Shown here piece by piece: positions 32,754 to 41,900 of a stretch of 64,000 nt of DNA (position 1 is its first letter; each line of letters begins with the position of its first letter). The position numbers and the translations under genes were made by a program. The notes under the pieces were generated by a model, which ran no database searches, was not told the origin of the DNA, and worked only from the letters and a program-made list of their open reading frames with translations. Source of the DNA: VRUE01 sp963697805 (GTDB taxonomy: Bacteria; Actinomycetota; Thermoleophilia; Solirubrobacterales; 70-9); the NCBI GenBank assembly GCA_963697805.1, contig CAVOPB010000002.1:248001-312000 (forward strand), given 5' to 3'.

Positions 32754-35486
32754 ATGAGCACGCAGACGATCAGCGCCCGGCGCCTTTCGCCTCGCCGCGC
32801 CCTGCGCACGGCTCTGGCAGCCTCCCTGAGTCTCGCCGCCGCGGTCGCACTCGCCGCGCCGGCGCAGGCCAGTGAGGCGATCGACTCCTTCAGCACTTCG
32901 ATCTCAACGACGCAGGCGGGGGGTCACCCTGACTTCCAGACCGAATTTACGTTGCACGAACCCGGTGAACCCGAGGCCGCCAGCGACATCGTGCTCAACT
33001 TGCCCCAGGGGATGTTCGGCAACCCCAACGCGATCACCCTCTGTACCTCGTCCGACTTCGCGCTGACACAGTGCCCCACGGCCTCCCAGGCGGGGATCGT
33101 GACGATCCGCGCCAAAGAAGGAGCAGAAACGAACAAACTCCTCGGTACGGCCCCAGTCTTCGACGTCGAAGCGCAATCCAAGGAAGAAACCGCCCGCTTC
33201 GGCTTCATCGTGCCCGGCCCGAACATCCCGATCAGCGTTGCGGTGGCGGTTCGCACCGGCTCGGACTACGGCCTCAGGTTGAGCATCTCGGGCCTGAGCC
33301 AGCTGATCCCCCTGGCCGGAGCGAAAATGACGATCTGGGGATTCCCGGCCGCCTCTAGCCACGACGCCCAGCGCTTCGCCAAGGGGGCACCGCTATCGCC
33401 GGCCGGCTGCCCCGGGCTGGAAGACGCCAGTTGTGCCGGCTCCCACGAAGCTGGCCTCGCGCAGCACCCGCTGATCGATAACCCGACGGTCTGCACCGGG
33501 CAGCCGCTCACCGTGACCCTCGAAGCGCGTACCTACCAGGACCCCAGCCACGCCACGCACGCGGGGACCACGTTGCCGAAATTGGAAGGCTGCCAGAAAC
33601 TCAACTTCTACCCGGTGTTGAACGCCCAGACGACAAGCAAAGAAACCGATGCTGCCTCGGGCCTCGACCTGGAGTTGCACGCCCAGCAGTTCGAGAGCTT
33701 CTCCTTCTCCCCATCACAGATCCGCTCGGCGACCGTGACTCTGCCGGAAGGCCTGACGATCAACCCCGACGCGGCCGACGGGCAGACCGCCTGCCCGGAT
33801 TCCGACGCGAACTTCGGCACCGAGACCCCAGCCCACTGCCCGGACAACTCGAAGATCGGCACGGTCGAGCTCGATACGCCGGCCCTCTCCGGCCCGCTGC
33901 TCGGTTCACTTTACTTTGGCGAACCAAGGCCGGGGAACCAGTACCGAATCTTCCTTGTGGCAGATGGCTTCGGGATTCATGCCAAGTTGGTCGGGGAGCT
34001 TCACCCCGATCCGCAGACAGGCCAGGTGACTGCAACCTTCACCGACCTGCCACAGGTGCCATTCGAAAGCTTCAACTTCCACATCTTCGCCTCTCAGCGA
34101 GGGCTTCTTGCGACCCCGACCCATTGCGCCAACTACACAGTGGACTCTGAATTCGTCCCGTGGAACAGCGTCCTCGCCCCCCAGCCCTCGACCCCGAATT
34201 TCGGGCTCAGCTCCGGACCGAACGGTAGCCAGTGCCCCGCTGAGATCAGACCGTTCCAGCCGACCCTCGTGGCAGGAACGTCGAACCCACTCGCGGGGGC
34301 CTTCAGCAACTTCCACCTGAAACTCGATCGTGAAGATGGCAACCAGTTCCTGCGCGATCTCAACTTCAAGATGCCGCCTGGCTTCACCGGCGACCTGCGC
34401 GGGATCAGCTATTGCCCAGAGTCCGCGATTGCGGCAGCAGCGCAGAATCTTGGCCGCAGCGAGCAGGCGAGCGCCAGCTGTCCCGCCTCGAGCCAGATCG
34501 GCACCACCAACGTCGCCGCCGGGCCAGGTTCCCATCCGTTCCATGCTGTGGGCAAGATGTACCTGGCGGGGCCGTTCAAGGGCGCGCCCCTGAGTCTGGC
34601 GGCGATCACGCCTGCTCTCGCAGGCCCGTATGACTATGGCGTTGTCGTCGTTCGCGTCGCATTGCACATCGATCAGCGCACGGCCCAGGTCTCCGCCGTT
34701 TCGGACACGGTTCCATCGATAATCGGCGGCGTCCCGATCCGGATGCGTTCGATCCAGGTCAACATCGACAAGCCGAACTTCACAATCAATCCGACCAATT
34801 GCTCGGCCCTGTCGGTCGATTCGCAGGGAATCGGTGACCAGGGCACGGCCGCCAACTTCGCCTCCTACTTCCACGCGGTCAACTGCAGGCTTCTCGGCTT
34901 CAAGCCCAAGATGACGATTCGACTGCTCGGCGGCAAGAAGCAGGCCGGGCGGACCAAGAATCCACGCCTGCAGTTCGACCTTACGACCAGGCCGGGAGAC
35001 GCCAATCTCAAGTCGGTCGGTGTGACGCTTTCCAAGGCGTACCAGATCGATCAGAGTCATCTCTCCATTCTCTGTTCTCGCTCCCAGCTGGAAGTCAATC
35101 GCTGCGAAGGCAGCCAGCCGATGGGCAATGTCTGGGTGAAATCTCCATTGCTCGAACAGAAACTCCAGGGTCCGGCCTACGCGGTCTCCGGCTTCGGCAA
35201 ACTGCCGCACATCGTCTTCATCCTCGACGGCCAGGTGACGGTGATGCCGCAGGCGGAATCGAAATCGGTGAACAACGGTCACCTGAAGACGGTCGTGCCC
35301 ATCATCCCGGACGTACCGATCGGCCACTTCCGGCTCACCTTGCTGGGCGGCTCGAACGGATACCTGATCAACAGCAGGGACCTCTGCACCCGCGGCGGCC
35401 ACATCAACGTCGACTTCGCCGCTCAGAACGGCAAGAAGCTGACGAAGCAGCTCGAGCTCAAGGCCGCCTGCGGGAGCAAGGGCTAG
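32754..35486 (+). CDS. Type B secreted protein B2, unknown family
   Basis: 910 residues. ATG 32754 has AAGGAG 7 bases upstream. Signal peptide LAASLSLAAAVALAAPAQA. QAGGHPDFQTEF opens the mature protein. The P-x-G ... Cys ... CP-xx-S-x-G unit occurs near residues 83 (LPQGMFGNPNAITLC), 330 (LPEGLTINPDAADGQTAC), 540 (MPPGFTGDLRGISYCPES) and 758 (VTLSKAYQIDQSHLSILC). Other conserved parts are FGEPRPGNQYRIFLVADGFG, RGLLATPTHC and AYAVSGFGKLPHIVFILDG. It ends AACGSKG without the long basic tail. Closest to B4. A strong hairpin follows, so the A1-B1-A2-B2 transcript probably ends here. Unknown function; likely extracytoplasmic. Confidence 0.82.
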   Translation: MSTQTISARRLSPRRALRTALAASLSLAAAVALAAPAQASEAIDSFSTSISTTQAGGHPDFQTEFTLHEPGEPEAASDIVLNLPQGMFGNPNAITLCTSSDFALTQCPTASQAGIVTIRAKEGAETNKLLGTAPVFDVEAQSKEETARFGFIVPGPNIPISVAVAVRTGSDYGLRLSISGLSQLIPLAGAKMTIWGFPAASSHDAQRFAKGAPLSPAGCPGLEDASCAGSHEAGLAQHPLIDNPTVCTGQPLTVTLEARTYQDPSHATHAGTTLPKLEGCQKLNFYPVLNAQTTSKETDAASGLDLELHAQQFESFSFSPSQIRSATVTLPEGLTINPDAADGQTACPDSDANFGTETPAHCPDNSKIGTVELDTPALSGPLLGSLYFGEPRPGNQYRIFLVADGFGIHAKLVGELHPDPQTGQVTATFTDLPQVPFESFNFHIFASQRGLLATPTHCANYTVDSEFVPWNSVLAPQPSTPNFGLSSGPNGSQCPAEIRPFQPTLVAGTSNPLAGAFSNFHLKLDREDGNQFLRDLNFKMPPGFTGDLRGISYCPESAIAAAAQNLGRSEQASASCPASSQIGTTNVAAGPGSHPFHAVGKMYLAGPFKGAPLSLAAITPALAGPYDYGVVVVRVALHIDQRTAQVSAVSDTVPSIIGGVPIRMRSIQVNIDKPNFTINPTNCSALSVDSQGIGDQGTAANFASYFHAVNCRLLGFKPKMTIRLLGGKKQAGRTKNPRLQFDLTTRPGDANLKSVGVTLSKAYQIDQSHLSILCSRSQLEVNRCEGSQPMGNVWVKSPLLEQKLQGPAYAVSGFGKLPHIVFILDGQVTVMPQAESKSVNNGHLKTVVPIIPDVPIGHFRLTLLGGSNGYLINSRDLCTRGGHINVDFAAQNGKKLTKQLELKAACGSKG

Positions 35487-35502
35487 GCGTAGCGCGCGTT
35501 AG

Positions 35503-35540
35503 TCGAGTCCCCGCCTGGGTTGTCTCCCGCGGGGACTCGA
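35503..35540 (+). terminator. 12-bp hairpin after B2
   Basis: TCGAGTCCCCGC (35503-35514) pairs with GCGGGGACTCGA (35529-35540) around a 14-base loop, starting 16 bases after the B2 stop. It has no U-tract but is the obvious end of the first four-gene module. Confidence 0.6.
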
Positions 35541-35623
35541 ACTTCGAGAATCCCTGTTCTGGGAGGGAGACAGTCCAGCCCCGACAGCAAGCTTCGGTAG
35601 CTTGAAACGATAGTCACGCCCCC

Positions 35624-35663
35624 GGGCGGTTAGCTCAGTTGGGAGAGCGCCTGCCTTACAAGC
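35624..35663 (+). pseudogene. Truncated tRNA-Val (5' 40 bases)
   Basis: Identical to the first 40 bases of the intact tRNA-Val at 55697-55769 (acceptor 5' strand, D arm, anticodon loop CTTACAA and the first two bases of the 3' anticodon stem), and the identity extends a few C residues upstream. After 35663 the sequence is unrelated, so the T arm and 3' acceptor are missing. The break inside the anticodon stem suggests recombination or integration at the tRNA. Confidence 0.85.
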
Positions 35664-36024
35664 GTTAGCGAGAAGACGTATTCGAGACGTCTTCTTGGCT
35701 TTCCAGAGCGGTGCACCTCCAATCCACCGACCCCCCGTCGAATCGGATATGACCGGATATGACGGGACTTAGGCAGGGGAAAGTCGTTTCCTGCCCATTC
35801 CAGACGACACGCGGACCTTCCGTCGGTCGAATGTGTTGGAGTGGTACGTGACCTTGAAACTTAAGCCCAGGTCCGCTGGGAAAAAGCTGAGGAACTGGCT
35901 TCGAAAATGCCCCCCACCTATGGAGGCGGCTGACCTACGGTGCCCGACGTCGCCGCATTAGCTGAGGCTCGTAGCTGGGCTAGAATGCCACATTCGACAC
36001 AAGCCGGTCCAGGTACGGCAATGT
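35664..36024. other. Gene-free stretch between truncated tRNA-Val and first TetR gene
   Basis: No credible gene. It contains a small hairpin (AGAAGACGT at 35671-35679 with ACGTCTTCT), a short direct repeat GGATATGACC/GGATATGACG near 35747-35769, and a possible weak promoter, TTAGCT-17-TAGAAT, ending at about 35984, some 40 bases before the TetR start. Confidence 0.4.
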
Positions 36025-36681
36025 TTGACAAATCGAGATCTTCCGTTGGCTCTTCCTGAGCTCGAACAGCAGCGGATCCGCCGGGCTTTGGTTTCGGTCA
36101 TCGCCGAGAAGGGCTACGCGGCGACGAGCCTGGAGGATCTGCTCGATCGCGCCGAGATCGATCTGCCGACCTTCGAGCGATCGTTCACCAGCCTCGACGA
36201 GTGCTTTGTCGAGGTCTGGAAGACGCACATTCACACCCTCGCCGAGCCCCTGCTCGCAGCCTACTCGGCGCAGCCGACCTGGCGGGACGGCATGCGATCG
36301 TTTCGCTGGGAGCTTTGCCGCCTGATCCTCGAGGACCACATGCGAGCGCGCATCTGCATGGTCGAGGTCAACTACGGCGGCGATTTGGCTCAGGGAACTC
36401 GCGACCTGGTCCTCGGCGCCTACGTCGAGTTGGTCCACCTGGGGCGGCAGGAAGCGGGATCGAGGCCTAGCGTCGGTCGCGAGCAGGCCGAGGCAGTGGT
36501 TGGGGCGATCTGGGATCGGGCCGGGCGCATCATCAAGGCGGGGGACGATGAGGCGTTCGTCGACGACGTGCCCGAACTGCTCTACCTGATCTTCCTGCCC
36601 TATCTTGGACCCGCGGTCGCCCAGGAGGAGTTGCGGCGCGGCCGCGAGGATCTCGAGCGCTTCAAGCGCGACCTTCTCTAG
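36025..36681 (+). CDS. TetR-family regulator 1
   Basis: 218 residues from a TTG start. The N-terminal HTH region reads RRALVSVIAEKGYAATSLED then LLDRAEIDLPTFERSFTSLD, a TetR pattern in which the usual SxxTFYxHF is changed to LPTFERSF. The helical C-terminal ligand domain is diverse and no ligand can be inferred. It is the first of three co-directional TetR genes (gaps 82 and 65 bases). A GTAC...GTAC imperfect palindrome (36702-36717) in the gap after it could be an operator. Confidence 0.82.
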   Translation: MTNRDLPLALPELEQQRIRRALVSVIAEKGYAATSLEDLLDRAEIDLPTFERSFTSLDECFVEVWKTHIHTLAEPLLAAYSAQPTWRDGMRSFRWELCRLILEDHMRARICMVEVNYGGDLAQGTRDLVLGAYVELVHLGRQEAGSRPSVGREQAEAVVGAIWDRAGRIIKAGDDEAFVDDVPELLYLIFLPYLGPAVAQEELRRGREDLERFKRDLL

Positions 36682-36763
36682 CCGCGGAAACCTACAAGCA
36701 GGTACGTGGATATGTACAGCGGTCTACGACAACGATGCGGCCTCAGGGCGCTATCCTCGCCTC

Positions 36764-37423
36764 GTGGAGGCAATTCCCGGTCATTTTGAGCGCCTTCCGA
36801 TCGGAGGAGATCGCGGCCGCGCGGAAATGCTCGCGCGCGATCCGCGCGAGCGAATCCTCGTCGCCATGGCTGAGATGGTCGCCAAGCGCGGGTACCACGG
36901 CGCGACGATCGAGCACATCGTCAAGCGGGCAGGGGTCTCCCGCCCGACCTTCTACGAGTATTTCGACAACCGAGAAGACTGTCTGCTGGCGGGCTTCGAC
37001 GAGGCGGCGGTCGAATTGCAGCAGGGGATGGAAACGGCGGCCGCGGAAGCAGACGACTGGCCCGACCAGGTGCGGTCGGCGCTCGCCGCCTTTTTGGAAT
37101 ACGCGGTGGCAAACCCCGCCCTGGCCCGGACCTGCATCGTCGAGTCGGTGACGGCCGGCCCGGTGGCGATGGAGCGCTACGAGCGGGCATTGCGGACCTT
37201 CGTCCCGCTCTTCCGCCTCGGTCGCAGGTTCGGTGAAGCGAACGGCGAGCTGCCCGACGACCTCGAGGACCTCATCATCGGCGGCCTCGTCTGGATGGTC
37301 CATCAGCGCCTTCTGCGCAACGAAATCGACGAGATTCGGGCGCTGCTCCCGACGATGCTGGAATTCGCCCTCCCCCCGTACATGGACGAGCAGCGCGCCG
37401 CAGCCGCGATCGCCCGAGCCTAG
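36764..37423 (+). CDS. TetR-family regulator 2
   Basis: 219 residues from GTG 36764. A clear TetR N-domain: RERILVAMAEMVAKRGYHGA, TIEHIVKRAGVSRPTFYEYF and DNREDCLLAGFDEA. The C-terminal domain (VANPALARTCIVESVTAGP, then LEDLIIGGLVWMVHQRLL) is of the TetR C-terminal type frequent in actinobacteria. An in-frame extension to 36605 overlaps TetR 1 and is not credible. It resembles TetR 3 through most of its length, suggesting tandem duplication. Target unknown. Confidence 0.88.
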   Translation: MEAIPGHFERLPIGGDRGRAEMLARDPRERILVAMAEMVAKRGYHGATIEHIVKRAGVSRPTFYEYFDNREDCLLAGFDEAAVELQQGMETAAAEADDWPDQVRSALAAFLEYAVANPALARTCIVESVTAGPVAMERYERALRTFVPLFRLGRRFGEANGELPDDLEDLIIGGLVWMVHQRLLRNEIDEIRALLPTMLEFALPPYMDEQRAAAAIARA

Positions 37424-37488
37424 GGGTCGGCCGCCAGGCAGGCCGAGCTTCGTCGCAGCTAGAGTCCGCCGGCCGCGTTGCCGGCGCT

Positions 37489-38175
37489 ATGGTCACGCCC
37501 GTTGTGAGTCAAGCGGCAGACAGCGAACCAAATGATCCCCGCATTCTCGGCCCGCTGCACGGCGGCCGGCACAGTATCCCTCCCGACGTCCTCTCTCACC
37601 ATCAGCGCGAGCGCCTGCTGGCGGCGCTCGCTTCGTGCGTTGCCGAGAACGGTTACAACGCGACGACGGTCGCCCAGATAACGAGCGCCGCTTCTGTTTC
37701 GAGGCGGACGTTCTACGAGCACTTCGACGGCAAGGAGGAGTGCTTCCTCGCCGCCTACGAGGCGCTCGACCGATATCTCGAAACGCTCATGAAAGAGGCC
37801 GCCGGGGACAAGGAGGAGTGGCCGGACCGGGTGGCGGCCGCCGTCAGGGCGGTCACCGCCTTCCTCGCCTCGCGGCCGAATCTCGCCCGCATCTACCTGG
37901 TCGAGGTTGCCGTGGTCGGAGAGGCCGCCAACGCGGCGCGCGAAAAGACCACAACGCGGTTCGTCGGGCTGCTCGAGCCCGGGCGTCGCCTGCGGGAAGT
38001 CGATCCCGGGGTCGAGGAGGGCTTGATCGGCGGGATCGTGACACTGCTGGGCCGGCGGGTGCTGAACGGGGAAGCCGACCAACTCGAGGCCTTTGCGCCT
38101 GCCGTGATCGAATTCGTTCTGAGCCCCTACCTTGGGGTTGACGAGGCGCGTGCGGTCATCGCCCGCGGCTCCTAG
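37489..38175 (+). CDS. TetR-family regulator 3
   Basis: 228 residues. An N-terminal extension of about 40 residues precedes the HTH (RERLLAALASCVAENGYNAT, TVAQITSAASVSRRTFYEHF and DGKEECFLAAYEA). The C-terminal domain (LARIYLVEVAVVGEAANAA, then EEGLIGGIVTLLGRRVLNG) parallels that of TetR 2. Its stop overlaps the end of a minus-strand TetR remnant by four bases (convergent). Ligand and operator unknown. Confidence 0.88.
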   Translation: MVTPVVSQAADSEPNDPRILGPLHGGRHSIPPDVLSHHQRERLLAALASCVAENGYNATTVAQITSAASVSRRTFYEHFDGKEECFLAAYEALDRYLETLMKEAAGDKEEWPDRVAAAVRAVTAFLASRPNLARIYLVEVAVVGEAANAAREKTTTRFVGLLEPGRRLREVDPGVEEGLIGGIVTLLGRRVLNGEADQLEAFAPAVIEFVLSPYLGVDEARAVIARGS

Positions 38176-38636
38176 CCATCGTCCGCGCGGTCGGGGGCGC
38201 CGGCGGCCCTGGCGGAGAAGAGGGCCCCGGTGAAGGCGGTCACGAGCATCGCCCGCAGCTGTGGGCGCTCCAGGTCCCTGTGCTCGAGCCATCTGAGGAC
38301 CGCGCCCTCGACGAAGAAGAGCCATCCCTGGGCGGCGGTCTCCAGGGCCGCAGAGGGCTCGGTGCTGACCGGCGATCCGTCCCATCCCCGTAGTCTGGCG
38401 AGCACTATCGCGAGGGTTTTGCGCCGGCCCACTTCCAGCGACTCGGTGATGTCTGGGTCTTCGGCGCCGACTTTGAAGATCGTCAGGTGGGCGGTGGCGT
38501 TTTCCTCGACGTAGTCGAGGGACGCGTCGAGGCTGTCGATCAGCTGCTGATCGGGAGGCAGCGTGGAGTCGAGTTGAAGCTGCTCGGCGAGTTCGACATG
38601 CCCGCGGTCGAGCTTTTGATCGGAATCATCCAGCAC
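38172..38636 (-). pseudogene. TetR C-terminal domain remnant lacking the HTH
   Basis: 154 residues that match only the ligand-binding half of a TetR protein (LPPDQQLIDSLDASLDYVEE, NATAHLTIFKVGAEDP and AAQGWLFFVEGAVLRWLEHR). No HTH is encoded upstream in any frame before the A3 leader. It is probably a truncated regulator, though a GTG start could still give a stable protein. It lies convergent with TetR 3 and divergent from the A3 gene. Confidence 0.6.
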
Positions 38637-38924
38637 GATTCCAACATCTCCCGCGCCGCTTCCATACCCAATTCTAGGTCTTCATTCGGAATCTCGCGGA
38701 GGGCGAGACTTCGGCTCTGAAGCGGGGTTTTCTATCGCGTAATGCTTGCCGACCCGCCAAGTACGCCAGCGTTTACGCCGGTACATTGCTTGCATTTCGG
38801 GAATAGAGATGGCAGTATCTCCGCGTCCGCCGGGGGAGGCGGACGGGGATGCGAGACAGAACGCAAGGTCCGGAACCAGGCCGGCCCGGTTGCAGCGCGT
38901 AATCAGGGAACAGGAGATGAGCCA

Positions 38925-41900
38925 GTGAAGAACGGGGAATCGCGGTTCGCGGATATGAGCCGGGACCCTGTCGCCGTGCATCCTTCGAAGCTTCGCCTAT
39001 GGATGGTGGCGCTGGCGGCCTTGGCCACATTCGCGGCTGCGAGCGCCCCTGCCGCCCATGCTTCGGTAGGTGTGGTGGGCTGGTTTGGTAACGAAACGGG
39101 CTTCGGCAGCAAGGGCGGTGAATTCAACAATCCGCATGACATTGGAGTCAACAGCTCCGGCGCGGGCCCCGCGAATCCCGGTGACATCTACGTAGTCGAC
39201 GAAAGAAATAATCGCATCGAGCGCTTCGACTCCGCAGGCAATTTCATCAGCGCCTGGGGCGCGAACGTGGTGACGCCCTCCGTCACCGAGGTGCAGGTGA
39301 TCACAGTGGACGCCACCGGCGGGACCTTCAAACTGAAATTCGAAGGGGAAGAAACCGCACCCATCTCCGAGTCCGCCACGGCGGGCCAGGTTCAAACGGC
39401 GCTTCTCACCGGGATATTGAAGCTCGGCGGCAATGAATTTCCTCGCAGTATCTTGGTCAGCGGCGCCACCGGCGGTCCATGGACGGTGACCTTCAAGAAC
39501 CAGGAAGGGGCCTCCTTCGCCGGGACCAACGTGGAACAGATCCAGGGCGACCCCACGGAACTCACCGGCGGCGGTGCAACGATCGAAGTCACCACGCAAA
39601 CCCAAGGCTCCGGTGAATTCCAGATCTGCACCGTGGCCGCGAACTGCCTGGCGGGAACGGAAACCGGCGCCGCAAACGAAGGCGGCAACGCCAAGAACGG
39701 TTCCCTCGGCCATCCCCAGTCGATCGCAGTCGACGATGACACCGGCAACGTCTATGTCTCGGATCGGGACGGCCGCCGGATAAGCGAGTACGACGGCGAA
39801 GGGAACTTCATCCGATCCTTCGGCTGGGGCGTCGACGCCAGTGAACCGGGCGAAGAATACGAGATCTGCGAAGGGGCGGACCGGTGCCGGCAGGGCGCGA
39901 ACAACGGGGCCGGAGTCGGCCAGATCGGCAAGTACACCGGCAGCGAAGTCCTCGGGATAGCGGTAAGCCAGCCGAACGGCGAAGAAGAAGTCGGCACAGT
40001 GTTCCTCGCGGACTCGGTGAACCGCCGCGTCAATACCTACAAGCTCGACGGCACGGAACCGTCGTCCTTCGGTTCGGCGGCTCAGTTCGGTGGCGTCCAG
40101 CCCACGCGGATCGCCGTTGACCCCGGCGGCATCGTCTACGCCTCCAACTCCAACGGGAACTCCGAGGTCGAGCGCTATGACACGGGAACAGCCGAATTCC
40201 TGCCGCCGATCCTCGCCTCCGCGGCGGGCGTGAACGAGCAGGAGAAAGTCCATTTCGAAGGATTCGTCACCGGCGACAAGTACACGCTGACCTGCCCCAA
40301 CTCCGAAACGACCGCGGAAATCGAATGGCGCCAGACCGCCGTTCAACACCGCGAAGAAATGAAAAAAGGCCTGGAAGCGAAGTGTGGTCCCAGCTTCACG
40401 ATCTCGGGCAACGCGACCAACACGTTCGTCACATTCACGGGCAACTTCGCTGAAACGAACCCGCCGCAGATGACGTGCACGCGGGTGAGCGGCTCGGGCA
40501 ACTGTTCGGTCACCACAGAATTGGGAGGTGCGGCGCCAACCACCCACGCGCTGCTCGTCGGCTCCACCTCCGGGCTCGTCGTCTCCGATTCGGGAGTCCT
40601 CTATGTCCTACGTGATCCGGTCAACGGGCCGACCGTCGTGCAGCAGTTCAACCAGCCGGCCGAACCAGCGGCCCCAACCGCAGCCGACGCCACCCTCGGC
40701 GGGACGGCGGGCTTTGGCTTCGTTCAGGGATTCGGCCTCGACCCGGCTGCGGGGACCATCTACGTCGCCGCGACCAGCAGCATCGTCGGACTGAGCAGCG
40801 CCGGTCACCGCGTGTACTACCTCAACGAACTGATCCCACCCACGGCGACGGTCGACGAAGTCACCGGCATTACTACCAGCGCGGCGACTGTCCACGGAAC
40901 GATTGACCCGAACGAATCGGCGCCCCTGTACCCGCATCCGCCGGGAACGGCGTATCGCCCTGAATTCAAACTCAGTTCGGACCCGACCTGGACCCCGTTC
41001 GGGGGCTTCACGGCCGTGACCTCGCCAGGCCCGCCGACGCCGGTCACAACGGGCCTGACGGAATTGACGCCGAAACATTCGTACGAAGTTCGCTATGTCG
41101 CGAGGAAGCAGTATTCAGAAGCTGCATTCCCGGGGGCAGCCGAAGCGTTCACCACTCTTGGCGATCGGCCGCGGATCGATGGAGTCTGGGCCACCGAGGT
41201 GAGGGAAACATCGGCCACCCTCCATGCCCGGATCAATGGGCTTGAAACCCCGAGCACGTACTGCTTCGAATACGGGACGGGCGAAACCTACGGTAGCTCG
41301 GAGCCGAACTGTGAACCGGGCGGCGAAGTCCCGCTCGGCGGAGAAGTCGAGGCCCACCTCGCCGGCCTGGTGGCCGGCCCGACCTACCACTTCAGGGTTG
41401 TGGCAACGAACTCATACGGAAAAACGGATAGCGCAGATCAGACCTTCAATTTCTCGCCGCCCACGGGTTGCCCGAACGACGCGGTCCGCCAGCAGACCGG
41501 CGCGGCCTACCTGCCCGATTGCCGGGGCTACGAGCTGGTCAATCCACCACAGCTCGGCGGCGCCGCGCTGCTCCCGGTCGGCCCCGCGTCGCCATCGGGG
41601 CAGGGACGCCTCTCCTTCACAGCGCTCCTCAGCGCGATCCCGGGCGCCGGCGAACCGTTGAATGGCTCCCTCTCCGGAGATTTCTACGTCGCCAGCCGCA
41701 CCGTGTCCGGATGGAAGACCAAATACGTCGGCATCCCGGGCTACGAATCGATATCGCAGGGCGGGGCACCGGACAACACGTTCTCGATCTCAGGACCGGA
41801 ACCGGCGGAACTCGGCAGCGAAGGCGCGTCGTCAATCCTGACCGATACGGAGATGAGCCATTTCGTGGTCTGGGATACCAAAGGCGCGGGCGGCATCCTC

